Part shown: positions 16,004-29,200 of the stretch, piece after piece | Position numbering within the stretch: the first letter of the stretch is position 1 | Layout of the letters: the number at the start of each line of letters is the position of its first letter | From: Myripristis murdjan | Taxonomy: Eukaryota > Chordata > Actinopteri > Holocentriformes > Holocentridae | Length of the DNA: 64,000 bases | NCBI RefSeq assembly: GCF_902150065.1 | Contig: NC_043986.1 | Coordinates: forward strand, 11,027,390-11,091,389 | Direction: 5' to 3' | Notes under the pieces: model-generated | Seen by the model: the letters and a program-made list of their open reading frames with translations, nothing else | The model's database searches: none | Told to the model about the DNA's origin: nothing | Position numbers and translations under genes: made by a program

Positions 16004-16240
16004 GTTGGCAGTGTCTCTTCGTACTCCAACTAACTTTTTCCCCGGCGGGTGTCAGTCACAGAATGGACCACGCTGCTCCGCTGCTCTGCGCTCACCGGCC
16101 CGCCCGACGCCGCTCGCCCACGAGCACGAGACCCGCCTACCGCCAAAGACGCGTGACGTATCTGGCAAGATAGTTCACTTCCGGTCACACGGCAAGCCGC
16201 TGGGAGAACAGTCAAGCGCATCTACATGAACATACAGCAA
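16004..16240 (-). promoter_or_regulatory. pa2g4 5' UTR and CpG-rich promoter
   Basis: CG-rich sequence directly upstream of the pa2g4 ATG. On the minus strand it has an ETS-type CCGGAAGT (16177-16184), and nearby a CRE-like TGACGTA (16154-16160). No TATA box was seen. This fits a housekeeping promoter; factor binding is inferred. Confidence 0.5.
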
Positions 16241-16403
16241 TTTATATAATTAGCTTATGCACAACGCACCTAATTTATTTTAATTTACGCTGTAACTTTA
16301 TAGACATGCAGTAGATTGCAATAGACTCTTTAAGTATACATATGGTGAACATAGGTATACGTTTTACACATGCCCAATGTCTTATTTCTGTATTTATTGT
16401 TGC

Positions 16404-17109
16404 ACATATTTGTACTTAATGCACATAATGCACATACTTTTGTTATAACTTAATCCATAATGCACATAGCACATACGTAATGCACAAATGCACTTTTTAT
16501 ATTTCTGTTTCGTTTTCCATTTCTAATAATTATTCTGTTGAGAATTTGAGCAACTGCAACGAACCCAATTTCAATGCGTGCAATACGTGTAAATAAATTC
16601 GGATCAATAAAGTGTTTCTGATTCTGAAGTGGAGTTCGTTTTTTTTTTTTTTGTATAGCTAAGTGACAGCATGGCTCCAACGTCAAACAACAATTTAATT
16701 CATGAAACATCATAACCTAGGACTCTGGACGCTTTTAAAACCGTTACGCTTATCGGCTAATATTTGCACTTAATGCACATACTTTTGCTATAACTTAATC
16801 CATAATGGACATAGCACATACATAATGCACAAATTCACAAGTTTCTAAGGCTTTTTATGTTTCTAATTCGTTTTCCATTTCTAATAATTTAATTATTCTG
16901 TTGAGAATTTGAGCAACTGCAACTAACCCAGTTTCAATACGTGCAATACGTGTAAATAAATTCGGATCAATAAAGTATTTCTGATTCTGAAGTGGAGTTC
17001 GTTTTTTTGTACAGATGAGTGACAGCATGGCTCCAAAGTCAAACAACAATTTAAATCATGAAACATCATAACCTAGGACTCTGGACGCTTTCTAAATCTT
17101 ATCGGCTAA
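16404..17109. repeat. Tandem duplication of a ~350-bp unit with a SINE/LINE-like 3' tail
   Basis: Copy 1 (about 16404-16759) and copy 2 (about 16760-17109) are near-identical head to tail. Both run from TTAATGCACAT... through ATTTGAGCAACTGCAAC, TGCAATACGTGTAAATAAAT, CGGATCAATAAAGT and TTTCTGATTCTGAAGTGGAG to CCTAGGACTCTGGACGCTT and TATCGGCTA. The GGATCAATAAAGT-TTTCTGATTCTG phrase resembles the tail of common fish retroposons. The duplicated unit is wider than that tail. Confidence 0.8.
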
Positions 17110-17154
17110 AACACAACCTTTCGCAAAAAATAGTGGACCAGATAAGACTATCTC

Positions 17155-17155
<1 letters not shown>

Positions 17156-17216
<61 letters not shown>
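17156..17216. repeat. (CT)n microsatellite
   Basis: About 29 CT units, immediately after the duplicated segment and before the erbb3 3' end. Confidence 0.95.
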
Positions 17217-17220
<4 letters not shown>

Positions 17221-17433
17221 CTTGCTATGCTGAACGAAGGCGGAAGTAGATGCAGATGAACTCTCGCTTCTCTTTATTCATCTTTGATCGAGCGCCGTCC
17301 GCTTAAATTGCGCGCGAGTGCGTCACCGGTCAGCATCCCACATGCCTCCATCTCAACGTCCTCCTCACAGTGCCATCTTCACAGTGCCACCACTGAGCGC
17401 ACATCATGAGCATTTATAGAAACAAGTCGTGAT

Positions 17434-17439
17434 TTTATT
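17434..17439 (-). other. erbb3 polyadenylation signal candidate (AATAAA)
   Basis: AATAAA on the minus strand about 285 nt beyond the erbb3 stop codon. It would give a short 3' UTR. Confidence 0.45.
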
Positions 17440-17722
17440 GTTTTATCACAGAATTCACATTATAGTAAAATGTACAAAAAGATGCTCTACAAAAAAAGAA
17501 AAAAAAAAAAGAAACTGGAATACTTCACATTATTGCTAAGAATATGGAATCACTGTGGGAATTAAATGGTGTGGGATATAGGCCATGCTAAACATCATGT
17601 AACCAGGAGCTGCTCATCATAGAGAGGGCGTGAAGTTCAAATACAAAGAAGTACATGACTGCTGTAAATCTGTATTAATTAGATTTTTCAGTATTTCGAG
17701 GGTTTTGTCCCAGTCCACATCA

Positions 17723-20228
17723 TTAGGTGCGCACAGCATCTGGCTTGAGGAACAGTCTGCTGTGCCAGTAGTCGGGGTTGTCGAACGACGTGTTGCCGCT
17801 GGGCTCTCCGACGCCGGCGCACACCTTGATGTATCCCCCAAGCCCTGCACACCTGCTGCTGCCCAGCTCCTCAGAAACAGTCCTCCTCTTTACCGGGAGG
17901 TTCTGGTACTCTGCCTGCTCGCGCCCGTGGGATGCTCCTCCAAAGCCGGTCATCTCCTCATACTCCTCCGCTGTGTTTGCCCCAGCTGTGAGGACATCTG
18001 GCCCGGGCGCGTCTACGCCGCTCAGATTCTCCTCAAGTGTGTGACAGTGCTTCTCATCCTCTTCTTCCTCTTGTTCTTTGTCCACCTCTGCGTCTGTTGG
18101 TTTCTCCGCTGATGTTTGACTGTCACGTCTCTCCCTTATGGGCTTTGTTGTGTCCTCAGAGCAAAATCCCTGAATATAAATGTATTCAGACTCCCCAGTC
18201 GCATGAGGGGTCCCTCCCTGGTCAGCCACAGGCCCGGTCTCACCCTCAGACTGCTCTTCTTTCTCTGTGGAGTCTCTTTTCTGTGCAGCAGTTCCCTCAC
18301 ATTTCCCATCTGGCTTTACAGCAGAGCTCGCATGTTTCTGTGTCTCCCCATGTGCTTTGCCCTCCACTGGCAGAGGTGTCTTGTAAGTTGGAGAGGGTAA
18401 AGGTGGAGTTTTATTCCTCAGCACATCCGAGTGCCCGTCCACCTTCTTGAAGACACCTTTGGGTGAGCAAGGAGACTGTTTGCTCATTATTTCATATTCA
18501 TGGGTCAAATCTGAGGCCAAGGAAGGCAGTTGATTTCTGGCAGATCTTGAGTTTCTTGGTTCTTGAGGGGTTCTGGAGATTACGTGAGCCATGACTGGAT
18601 GTGTAGAAGGAGAGGGAAGAAGATCAGGGAGGAAGTCTTGATTTAGAATGAGAAAAGCTCAGATAAAAACAAAAGTAAGTCAGAATGCTGTCAAACTGTG
18701 GATCTGTTTGTTGAGAGTTGAATAATTACCTCTCTCCAGGGTGCTAGGTGACCCAGGCAGGACATAGCCATTCTGGTCCACCTCCTCCTCTTCCTCCTCG
18801 ACCCGGGCCTTATGTGAGGATCGATTTGAGGCTGTAGAGAGTTTCCTGTGCCGGTTGACGGATACGCGGGAGCTGCCTTTCTCCGTGCCACCCCTGGCCC
18901 TGCGAAGACTGCCATTCAGAAAAACCACCTCGGGCAGTTCCACCTCGAGGCCGCTCCCCCTGCCGTCTGACCCCTCAGACACCGTCTGTGTTGAGTTCAG
19001 ACGAGACCTCTGAGAAAACAGCTGGAACAGAAAAAGCACAGGGCTGGAGTGACGCTGCAGCACATAGAAATGAATCCTGATCATTTTAAATGGGACCAGT
19101 GAGACAGGAATGGCACAGATTTATGCGCTTCATGCCCTGGGGTAATTATTTCTTGGCAGTGCTAAGTTGTAATATTGATTTTACATGCTGCCACATGGCA
19201 AAATGTGGGAGTAATGCTGATTAAAGTGAAGCTGCTCAGTGTTTTAAGAGTGTGAAAGCTAAATTTATCTGCCTACTTTATCACCTGTGCTGTGCAAACA
19301 TTAACCGTTTTAACAGTCTTACTAGCTGCACCTCAGTGTAAGTGTATGTGACTGTGTGCATGTTCATGTGGGCATGAAAGTGAGTGTCACACCTGGTGGA
19401 TACTGTCTACTGGGCCGGGGGTCATTGGCAGGTATCCCATGGATCCAGCTTGAGAATTGCCACTCTGTAGATCAGGCAAGAAAATAAATTATGCGCAGAG
19501 TTTCCTTGACTCTAATCCTTTAGCAGTAACCCTCACAGAATGTGTAAAGCTCTATGGAAGTGCACTGCATTCATCAATGAAACAAAAAATCCAGACATTT
19601 TTTCTCATAATTATGACTTTGGTATTTTCTAATTATGACACTATATCTTATAATTATGACCTAGCTTTAATAACCATGGAAACTATCCATAATTGTGAGA
19701 AAAAGGAGAACATAATATAGACTCGTTCTGCACGTTGCATTGCAGGTATATATACTTGCATTAATTTGAATGAGAGATAATTAATTTAAAAGCGGAAGTT
19801 TTAAAACCAGTAGCTTGCTTGCATTTGCTATAATGAGAAAGTTTGAAATATTTTTATTCTGAGCTTAAATTTTACAGTTTCCATATCTGCTTATTCCCAT
19901 TCAGGGTCCTTCACTGTCATTGTTTTCTCTTAATTATGAATTGGCATCTCACAGTTATGAGATTGTTTCTCATAATTCCAAGATAACTTTGAAAACATTT
20001 CTTTCCTTTGGTGAATTCAGAGCACTTATGTTACTAAAGCATTACCCTGTAAGAATTAATCCTTGAGCGAGACACACTCCTAGATGGAGAGGGAGAGTGA
20101 TGAAGAGGAGGTGTAGCCATTCCATCTCCCAGTTCTTCCTCGTCTTGATCCCCCAGCGCCGTCTCCAAAAGTCCTCGCTCCGATTCCCTTTGGTGGTTCT
20201 CCTCTGAGCTCGCTTCTCCCCCGTCCAC
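17723..20228 (-). other. erbb3 exons 25-28: C-terminal signalling tail
   Basis: Exons (minus): 20046-20228, 19393-19464, 18730-19021, 17723-18594. Only three YxxM PI3-kinase docking motifs were found: YLPM (about residue 1051), YEIM (about 1195) and YEEM. The human NGYVMP motif appears as NGYVLP. NPDY near the end fits an NPxY phosphotyrosine-binding site. The rest is low-complexity, with Ser/Arg-rich and Glu-rich runs ([19 protein letters not shown]). The last exon alone encodes about 290 residues. Confidence 0.9.
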
Positions 20229-23200
20229 CTGGAGGGCAGCATGGGAGTTCAAGGTTCAAGGCTTCAGTCAGCAGGTCAGCGCCACTCAAAGCTGTATAAT
20301 CATTAACTTTCGCCGCCTCACCTTGATGACAAGGAACCTGTGTGGGTCTCTTGCCATGCGAGTAAAGTCACTGGCCAGCTCCTTGAAGGTTGGTCGTACA
20401 TTTTCATCAATCATCCAGCCTGCGAAGGAAAAGAAAAACACTGAAGGAAGACGTGCTTTCACATACCATGAATATCAGGTTTATATGGGTATGTGTATAC
20501 ATGTAGGAGTGTGTGTGCATACTGACAGCTGTACAGTATGTGTGACTCACACTTGACCATGACCATGTAGACATCTATAGTACAGATGGGGGGCTGGGAC
20601 AGACGTTCACCCTTCTCCAACAGACCGGGCACATTGTGCGGGTGCACAGACTCATACGGTTCAGACCCAAATGACATCATCTCCCACACCGTCACCCCTG
20701 TTTGAGTGAATGATCACCAAACGACACACAGGGGCAGTTTAAATCCTCCCTGCCAACATTTCCCAGAAACCAATTTTCTAGGGTTGGCCAAGGTCACTTA
20801 CGGGTACATAAAGCGCAAGATAACACACAGTGACAAAATAAACACACACTGTATATACACAGCCTCTTACCGTAACTCCAGACATCACTTTGATGAGTGT
20901 ATTTTCGAAACAAGATGCTTTCCAGTGCCATCCATTTTATGGGAGTCTGGAGTGAAAGATAAATTGCAGAGCCGGGGCATATTGTTTTGATTCTATTACC
21001 AAAAACAAACTCCGGACTTGATTAGCAATTCAAGGTGTATCCTGAAGTGAGTGAGTCATAATTACCTTGGTGTCACTGTAGATATATTTCCTGTCATCAG
21101 GATACAGGAGGTCTGCCACACCAAAGTCAGATATCTGGACCTGGTAGTCGTTCTTCAGCAGGACGTTGCGGGCAGCCAGGTTCCTATGGACCATACGGTG
21201 TTCCTCAAGGTAGAACATACCCTGAGACACAGACACATCACCAGGACTCATTTGTGTTCTGTGACTCCTCTGATGAATTGTATACTATGACAGGTTATTC
21301 ATGACGCACGGTCGCTTGAAAAAGACCATAAGAAACATGTAAGCGTCAGTCTTCAATGCCACCCACCTTAGCAATCTGCACACACCAGTTGAGCAGGCGC
21401 TGTGGGTCCAGGCTGTCCTTGTGCTGCTTGATGTGATCCAGTAAGGACCCTTGGGGACTGAGCTGGGTGACCAGCTGCAGACTGGGACCTGGACAGATGC
21501 CTAACACCCTAACGATAGAGGGGTGGTCCAGGCTGCCCATGGACAACATATGCTGCATAATGATAAAGAAATAAAAACTCAATATGTATCAACATTCACC
21601 CATTTTCCCCCATGATGATGAAGTACAGATAAAGGCATCCTTATTCAGGATATTAAATAAATAATTTCTTTCTCATGATATTTTAAATTACATTTACCAC
21701 AACATGATATTTCAGAGGGCTTTTCAACTTCAGTTGCTAGGCGACACCAACTTAAGGTCACAGAATACTGACATTTTGAGGTGGATGGAAAAGAGTATGG
21801 TTCTCACATCAGTGATCTCTGTGAAGGTCTGCCGGCCTGAGCTGTCATGGATCGTCTTAATAGCAACAGGGATTTTCACCGTCTCTCCCTCTGGAATCCA
21901 AAAGCCCTAAAATACAAATTTAACTGCTGTCACAGGAGCTCACACAGGCTTACACTGCTGAGACACTGGCAAGGCATTAAGGTTTTTATTAAGTGATGGT
22001 TATTGTAGAGAAATCGGTGGATAATAAAAAAGAGAAATGGAGATTTATTAATAGTCCCACCTTGTGCACTGTACCATAAACTCCAGAGCCAAGAGCTTTG
22101 ATCTTTTTTAGCTCTGGGCTCCTTAAGATTCGGGCATAGACTTTAGTCCATTTTTCCCCAGGACCCAGCGGCTCAAAACTCTACCAAAACACAAGAACAT
22201 TATCCAGATGATTACAGTTTCCAGCATTCCTCTTAACCTGTTTGGATCTCAGTAAAAATCAAAAGCAGGTAACTTTATGGCAGCAGCCCCTGGGACAATC
22301 CCTCAAAAGCTCACCTCTTCGCTCTCCAGGTATCTCCTCATCGCTCTCTTGCGGCGGATGGCCTGGCTTCGGTTGTACAGCAAGGCCAGGAAGAACAACA
22401 CCAGGCAGACTATCAGCCCAGCTGGGACCCCTAAAGCTATCCCTGTGATCTGACCACTACAGCCACAACAAGGGAGAGATGCTAGTTACTTACTGAAATG
22501 AGTCATACCTGATCCCATGAGTCATGATGAATTGAGGATGGCTCATCAAGCATTGCTGTGTAGTGTAATGCATTTTATTCACCAGCAGGGGGAACACTTA
22601 CCTACTAACTGCCAGCCTGGCTGTCTCAAAGCAGTCCCTCAACCCTGGACCTGTGCATCTGCACCACATAACCCAACACCATTAATTTCAACACTTTTTT
22701 ACATAAAATTATTGTGATATATCCATGCACACACACATACACATAATCAATATAATCTCACCCCTGCGTGCAGTTGATGTGGCATGGTTTACAGTGACCC
22801 TCCTTGTTGGCATATTTGAAGATCAGTCCCCTCTGTCCATCATTCACACCACTTGGACAGGAGGACACACAGTGAGGACCATCCTTCAGTTTGGCACACA
22901 CCACACACTCATCTGCACCCTATCAGAGAGTAAAAGAGAGGTGAATAAAGAAGGAGAAACATAAGAGAGACTGTCGTTACAGAGAAAGAGAGAGCGAGGT
23001 TATCTATCAGACAGGGATTACATCCTAATGGCAGAGGAAATGGCATTTTCCCCAGTAATCAACAGTGACATAGTGCAAGACATTTGCCTTTCTCCACTAC
23101 TTAAACTTTGACTCCAAGCCGGGATGAATTATTTAGAGCTGTTAGTTTAGTCATTTGTAATCTGGCAGGCAATACGTGACAGAAATTCAATAGTAAATCA

Positions 23201-26200
23201 CTTAATGGGAAAGCAGGAACTTGTCCAGGCTTTTGGTGGGGTCATTTTGTCACTGAATGGAAAGTACAAGATGACTGAAGTTGGGCATTGAAGGTTTAAA
23301 AGTGTTTGAGAGGTACAACAAATGCATCTGTATATGTAATCTCTGTGCATCCATTTCCATACTCAGGGCAAACATGAGCAAACCACATGCACACATTATT
23401 TAGAAAATAACAAGTGTAACAGGCAAGAACAACAGCAGGACTAAAACTGTGTGGGAGGACATATTTACAAGGGTTTATAACATGAGTGTGCCTCAAGACC
23501 CAGCAACATTTTGAGTAGGTGAGATGCCAGGTAGCAAGACCTCACAAAAAGGCCCTGGGCAACACCGTTCCTGTATTATCAAACAAAGCGATTACCGGTC
23601 CAGTGCAGGTAACCCTCTCATCCTGAGGCTGACACTCAGGGTGACAGACAACACACTTGCCATCAGGCCCTGAAAATTCCCTTGGATTCCTGGAGAAACA
23701 GTAAACAACAGACAAAATAAATCAGTTAAACAAAATAATATTAGAACAGCATCGGTCATAATCATACTAACACGTGCTGATACTGACCCTGTGTAGAAAT
23801 TACAGCTGGCCACACAGGTGCCGTCCCGGCTGTAGTTCCTGCAGGAGAGACACTGGTCGGGCCCCGGCCCCCAGCAGCCCGAATCTGAACACAGCGGGTC
23901 ACACACACGGCTGTCCGCCACTGGAGACACAGCAATGAAGAAACTACTTCAGGTAAATGCTGCAGCAGTAAAATAACAATAACAATAACAATAAAATAAG
24001 GCGGGGAAATATAGTTGAGATGAATATCATGATAGTCATAAGGATTTTTTAAAATATCAATATATATCATAGTTACAACTCATGCAAAATCACATGTTGA
24101 ATAATCATTAATTTTCAATTTTAATACCACTGAATACCACTGAATAGTAAAATGTTAGGTGTGATGTGAGATAAAACTCCATAGAACTTCACTCTGTTCA
24201 AAAACTGGTTTGAACTGGTTTCATTTATGACAAATAGCATTGTTTAACATCTTTTTGGAATGCAGTGGCATCCAGTTACAGGCATATTGTCATCATTGTC
24301 ATATCTGACATCGGCTACAATGCACCTGCTGGTGTATTTATACATAAGCCTTATCCTTCAAGACGTAACCGACTATTGTGGGTATGTTGTTGATTCATAT
24401 TAACTATAGCAGTAGGTACAATGACACTGGGGAGTCACCACATTAAAGGATAGGTTTGCTATTTTTGAACCCAGGCCATATTACAATGTTGATTCCCTTT
24501 ATTTGTAATTTTACATACCACAGCATCAAAGCTAGCTCTAGTGATGAGAAACTCACCACTGCTGCAGTTTCTTGCTGGCCTTCAACACAGCTTTACTGAC
24601 ATTTACTGCAATATGTTGCCTTGAACACATCTGTGCCGTAATGCAGAATATCCAATGTGTATCCAATGTGTAAATATCTCACTTGTGACAATATTGGCTT
24701 CACAGTATCAACTTGGGAAAGCTGGATGCAGCAGAAATTCTCCAAGGAGAATTCCCGGAGTGCATGCAGCAGTATTTGCTGAACCGATGAATGAACATCA
24801 ATAAATAAGTAACAAAATAAACATCAACATTTTAATATAGCCTGACTTTGCCCCCCTGCCCTTCACCCCTTCCTGCCAGATTGCCAGCCCGGCTCACCAC
24901 ACTCTGCCTGCGGCCTGTTGTCCTTGATTTCATTGTTGCGGGCTCGGGTGCCTCTGAACAGCTGTGCCCATCGGACAGTGTGGTGGTAACAGAGGTTGGG
25001 GTTTTGACTGATGTAAACGCTGCCATCGCTGATCTCTCGGAGGGAACGCAGCCCCAGTGAGGTCAAGGTGGGGATACGCATCACTATCAGAGAAAAACGC
25101 CTGTGAAAAAGGATCGGGGAGGATTGAGGAGGAGTGGAAATGGACAGTGGAAAAAACAGAGAAAGTGGGAGAATGAAGATGTAGATTAGAGCAAGTGTCA
25201 AAAATGTCACCAATTTGGCAGTATTTGAAGTCATCTGGTTTGTATCTGCACAATATGCTGTAGTTATAATGCATGTGCCATTCTGCAGTCTGGGGTGTCT
25301 GAGTTTTGGGATCACACACAGTTCATACCTCTTCACACTGGAGAAGGATGTCAGTACAGGGAGCACAGGAGGGTGAGACACAAAGGGAAAGACACATTAT
25401 CAAGTAGCAACATGCAGGCACAGGGGGCTTGGTCTACGCTATTCACACAAGATGCAGCTTTAAGGTATTATGCATGTACAAAAGAGGGTTTATAGTGCAT
25501 GACAGTGCAATGGTGAAATATTTGGTTATTATGCAACACTTAACATGTCAAACAGATGGGTTTCAGTAATACACACACGGATGCAAACATACAAGCTATT
25601 CTCGTCGTATGTACACAGGTCTTACTTGAAAAGAGACCTCCCCTGGATGGTTGTGAGGCCCGAAAAAACTGAGAGATCACTCAGTTCTTTAGGCCATGAC
25701 TGGATGTTCAGGATATCTGGTAATCAAACAGACAGAGTTAATCATCAAAACAGTATTAGGATTAATATCCATCACAACAACAACACACATTATACACAAA
25801 CCTGTTATTTCCCTGACAGTGCGGAACACTTCCAGCTTTTTGGCATCAAGCGGTGGTATGTTTTTAAAGTCATCTCTGAGAAACAGATGAAAATACACAT
25901 AATCAAACAGCTGACCATGACGCACTGTGTTCAGACTCATGGGCTGTGTAGACAATTACCCAAGAATCCCAGTGACCAGAAAGTGAAGGCTGCCCTGGAT
26001 TGTGGTGCAATTGATGAAGCTGTCAATGTTGCTGGAGTCCACTGTCTGTCTGTGTTCGGCGCCGGTGCCTTCACAGACTGGAGAGAGATAACACGCCGTT
26101 GTTAGCTGTAATTCACGCAGGAAATTAAAAAATAAGGTCATCGTGACATGTGGAAACGTGTTTGATCGTGCCAACCTTTCGGACAGAGCCCACTGCAGGG

Positions 26201-29200
26201 TTCACACTGCTTTTGTCCTCCCCTCTCCACCTCGGTCTTGTCCCGCGGGCAGGCACTCACACAGGAGCTGCCGTCCACCACAAAATGTGCTGAAAGAGAA
26301 GCAGGGAAGGGGAGGGAGGCCCCATTCAGACTCATTTAGAAACTTATCAGCCTAATGATGGGCATGATGACAACGAGAGACCAGTTTGACACACTATTAA
26401 GGGAATAAATTAAGAGATAAATATTGTTTCGCTGGACACAAAGAGAATCAAGAATATTATGCACATAAATGCACAACAAAAAGCCACTCACTGGGACACT
26501 GGGAGACACAAATGGATCCATACTGATATTTGGCATTGGGGTTGGTCTCCATCTGAAATGTCTGCTTATTATAGATCAAAGTCTGGGGACACTGAGGCAC
26601 ACAGGATCCTGAGTCATTGAAGTGACGGCATGCCTGTGCACATACACACAGAAAAACACATACCAATGCAAAGAAGACACACAAATGCTGTTGCTGTTTA
26701 TGAGCAATCCTCTGCCTATGTCCTCTGTGCGGCTGCAAATGAGAGCAAAACAGTACAGAGGCTATCTTTCTGTCTCTTGGTTTTATGAGCAAGATAGAGA
26801 GGGGCGGATGGTGCAGCGCACTCACAAAGCAGTCCACATCCAGAGGGCCCTTGCATCCCGCTGCACACTCTATGTGACAGCAGTCCCGAGGGCTGGTCCC
26901 AAAACAGCGGCCATTACACTGCGGAGCGCACACGGTCTTAGTCACTGAGACACACAGAGAGGAGAGAGAAACAGGGTTGGACAGAGGTCACCAATATATG
27001 TGTGTGTCTGTGTGTCTGTCTGTCTGTCTGTATGTGGGTGCATGTTGTGTGTCTCTTTTGTTCTGTGTAGAGAGAGAAGCAGGAAGAGACAGAGGGAGAG
27101 AACAAACAGAGAGAAATTGTGAAATAGAAAGACGAGGCACTAACAGGTCTGACACTGGTCTTCATTTGGCCCCCAGCAGTGATCACCACAGGATGGGTGG
27201 CAGGGACCTGAAAGAGAGTGAGAGAGAGAGAGAGAAATATATGAAAAAGACAGAAAAAAAAATGGGTTATCTAAAATAGTATCTCAAGGCTAACCTCTCT
27301 CTCCGTTGAGTTGGATGTCAATAGTAGCGGTGCTGTTTCTCACTATGTCTTGCCAAAAAACCCAGGGGCCATAGCTCAGGTACTTATTGGAGATAATCTG
27401 CACACCTCCCTCCAGGATCTCTGTGAACAAATGGGAGTGGGGAAGGCGTTCAGACAGAGAAGGAGACATGTTTCAAGCAATGGAGAGAAAATGGGAAAAA
27501 TATTGGTTAGCAATCACAGCAGATATCTCCTCTCTTATGCTAAAAAAAAAAAAAAAAAAAAAAACAACCTCCACAAGCTGCAGCATGGGGAAAACCTTCT
27601 CCTCTCCTACAGCCTGACACACCTCTGCATAGAGACTTATGCATGGTTTCAGTTCACTCCATGGGAACATCAGAAAAATGTTTTCACACAGACATTAGTC
27701 ATGCCTTAACTATCAATCTTCCTTACCTCACACACTCTGTGAGGTAAAATACACCCCTGCATGTACAGCCTTTGGATGGGATGAGGAATAGATTCGCTTA
27801 TACACTGCAAAAAAATCTCCATGCTAACAAGTCATTTCATCTCATATTTAGTCTTAAATTAAGAAAAAAACAACAGTGAAATGTGATAATCCCACTTATT
27901 CCAATAAAGTTTCAGGATTTAAGTATAAATATGCTGAAAAATGGTAGAATAAGGTAGATCAGCACACTAGTATCAAGAAAGTATCAAGACTTTTACAAGG
28001 ATTGGGGACAAGTAGGATCATCTCATAGGCATAGTGGCATGTTTTTTCATGTTCTAAGTGAAAAAAAAAATGATCCAACTGAGGAGACTACATGACTTGG
28101 TACAATGGATTTATTTGCAGTGTGTACCTCACCTGCGGTACTTCTACAACTCTCCTCACCTGTGAGGTTTGTGAGCACCAAGTGTCGCAGGCCGTTGGAG
28201 CCGTACTTAGGGTAGTTGAAGAAGACAGAGAGGGCAAATTGTCTTTCATACAGGTTGTTCCCTCTGATGACCCGTAGCTGCCCGAGAGGAAGCTCCTCAA
28301 AGTGGTTCATGGCAATGAGGACGTAGCCAGTCACCTCACGTATTGTCTGGATGGAAAGCGAGAATCGTTAACCCAGGAAACAACAGTCAAGATGGCAGAT
28401 TAGAGGTGGTATACTAAACTAGCGGTGTTTGATATACTAAATAGGTGGGATTACAATCTTACAAATCAAGACATTAATTACATTCCATTAATCTATGCTA
28501 AAAGGAAATGCTTGGAAATTAATGTAGTATTCTACTTTGTAATACAAAGACACTACAACATAAGGAGAATATAGGCACGATAATATTGGCTTTACAATTA
28601 AATACTGGTATCGGCTTGAAATGAAAATGTATGCCAATATGACATGCAGATATGTGAAATAGGTCAAATTTGCCCTGGTCGTGGCTGTTGTCAGGATTTT
28701 CTCAAGGAGAGCATCATCCAAGCCTGTTTACGAAGAATGAATCTCACAATTTTGTTTGCAAGAAGATGTTATATAAAAACAAACATGGCATGCTTTACAT
28801 AACCTAAGCCGAAGCAGCATTCTTATTTTGCCCAGTGAATGTGTACATTTTGAAAATCATTGTGTTTTACTGTATGTCTGCCTCTGCCACTGGGCCATCA
28901 CAATAAGAGCAGGTGTAAAATATGTTCATTCCAATACAGGAGAAGTTTGATGTTCTTTGCAATTAGGTGCAAAAGAATATGTTCATATTTTAATATTGGC
29001 ATCAGCAGTCAGCCAAAAGAGATGGAAAATATTGACATATGAGATATTGAAAAAAAAAAAAAAAAAAAAAAAAACAATACTGGAGAAGGAGAAAGGAGGA
29101 CTTTTACCCCAAGGAAGGAGAAGTCCCAGTTGCTTTCGATCTGAGTGATCTCCAAGTTGCCCATGATGATCTCACAGCCGTCATACCTGTCCTTCAGCAG

